From Verrucomicrobiia bacterium (lineage in GTDB: Bacteria > Verrucomicrobiota > Verrucomicrobiia > Limisphaerales > UBA8199), in NCBI GenBank assembly GCA_035946615.1, contig DASYZB010000055.1, positions 22,843 to 86,842 on the forward strand: DNA of 64,000 bases, written 5' to 3'. The notes beneath the pieces are model-generated. The model was not told the origin of the DNA. It did not search any database and saw only the letters and a program-made list of their open reading frames with translations. Each line of letters opens with the position of its first letter. The first letter of the stretch is position 1. Positions 63,955 through 64,000 of this stretch are shown here, piece after piece. The translations under genes were made by a program, and so were the position numbers.

Positions 63955-64000
63955 CTCCCTCTCCTCCCTCGGGGAGGTGAGGGCCGGGGAGAGGAGGCCC
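63955..64000 (+). repeat. Truncated relative of the 104-bp hairpin repeat
   Basis: CCCTCTCCTCCCTCGGGGAG followed by GGGCCGGGGAGAGG resembles the core of the repeats at 46808 and 48103; it runs off the window end. The preceding 63753-63954 has no gene. Confidence 0.55.

Noticed and set aside
1..64000. tRNA, rRNA or riboswitch genes
   Set aside because: No cloverleaf, rRNA-like block or recognised riboswitch core was seen by eye; short or diverged RNAs could be missed without a covariance-model search.

Overview
The window looks like a chromosome segment of a Verrucomicrobiota bacterium, most likely a Pedosphaera/Limisphaera-type soil or sediment lineage. The indications are indirect: H-X9-DG pseudopilin-like proteins with the [11 protein letters not shown] leader, very large secreted beta-helix and beta-propeller proteins sharing one C-terminal module, CotH and phosphodiester-glycosidase proteins, paired Gfo/Idh/MocA oxidoreductases, and many dispersed GC-rich hairpin repeats. 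GC is high through most of the window, with AT-richer patches near 14.2-14.5 kb and from about 53.5 kb on.

Layout. 1-16 kb: a 5'-complete but window-truncated GspE/PilB ATPase; a pseudopilin remnant; an N-degron operon (clpS, DUF2017, aat); a tail-specific protease followed directly by a LigD phosphoesterase-like scrap; a GT4 glycosyltransferase; NUDIX and cyclophilin genes; purC; an operon of apgM, a 3'-5' exonuclease and a nucleoside phosphorylase-like gene; then a scrap zone (IS-end-like repeats, an IS4-type transposase remnant, and a glycine-rich protein overlapped by a small membrane protein). 16-24.3 kb: a WxxGxW lipoprotein, cardiolipin synthase, then a tightly packed sugar-type operon (heptose-1-P adenylyltransferase, ROK kinase, SIS protein, MetE-like protein, UlaG-like hydrolase, two Gfo/Idh/MocA oxidoreductases).

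24.6-44.1 kb: a single-strand, tightly spaced type VI secretion locus, read right to left: tssA, tssB, tssC, hcp, tagJ, tssE, tssF, tssG, clpV, vgrG, then six cargo/accessory genes (transthyretin-like, LysM plus peptidoglycan-binding, OmpA-like plus peptidoglycan-binding, an unrecognised 760-residue protein, a DUF6931-like protein, a small membrane protein). No tssJ, tssK, tssL, tssM or PAAR gene is visible here. This is the most interesting system in the window. The cargo genes suggest either an effector set or an unusual envelope anchor; that is inference.

44.2-64 kb: a ThuA-like protein, a CotH protein and two paralogous phosphodiester glycosidases whose 5' regions contain copies of one 104-bp repeat; a 160-bp nested palindrome; a 2044-residue secreted beta-helix/GH78 rhamnosidase fusion; three tandem beta-propeller paralogues with a near-identical 3' module and a duplication scar; then purS, purQ and pyrE, and an H-X9-DG pseudopilin-like gene. 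I saw no rRNA, tRNA or CRISPR array. All family names come from reading the sequence by eye; no database search was run.
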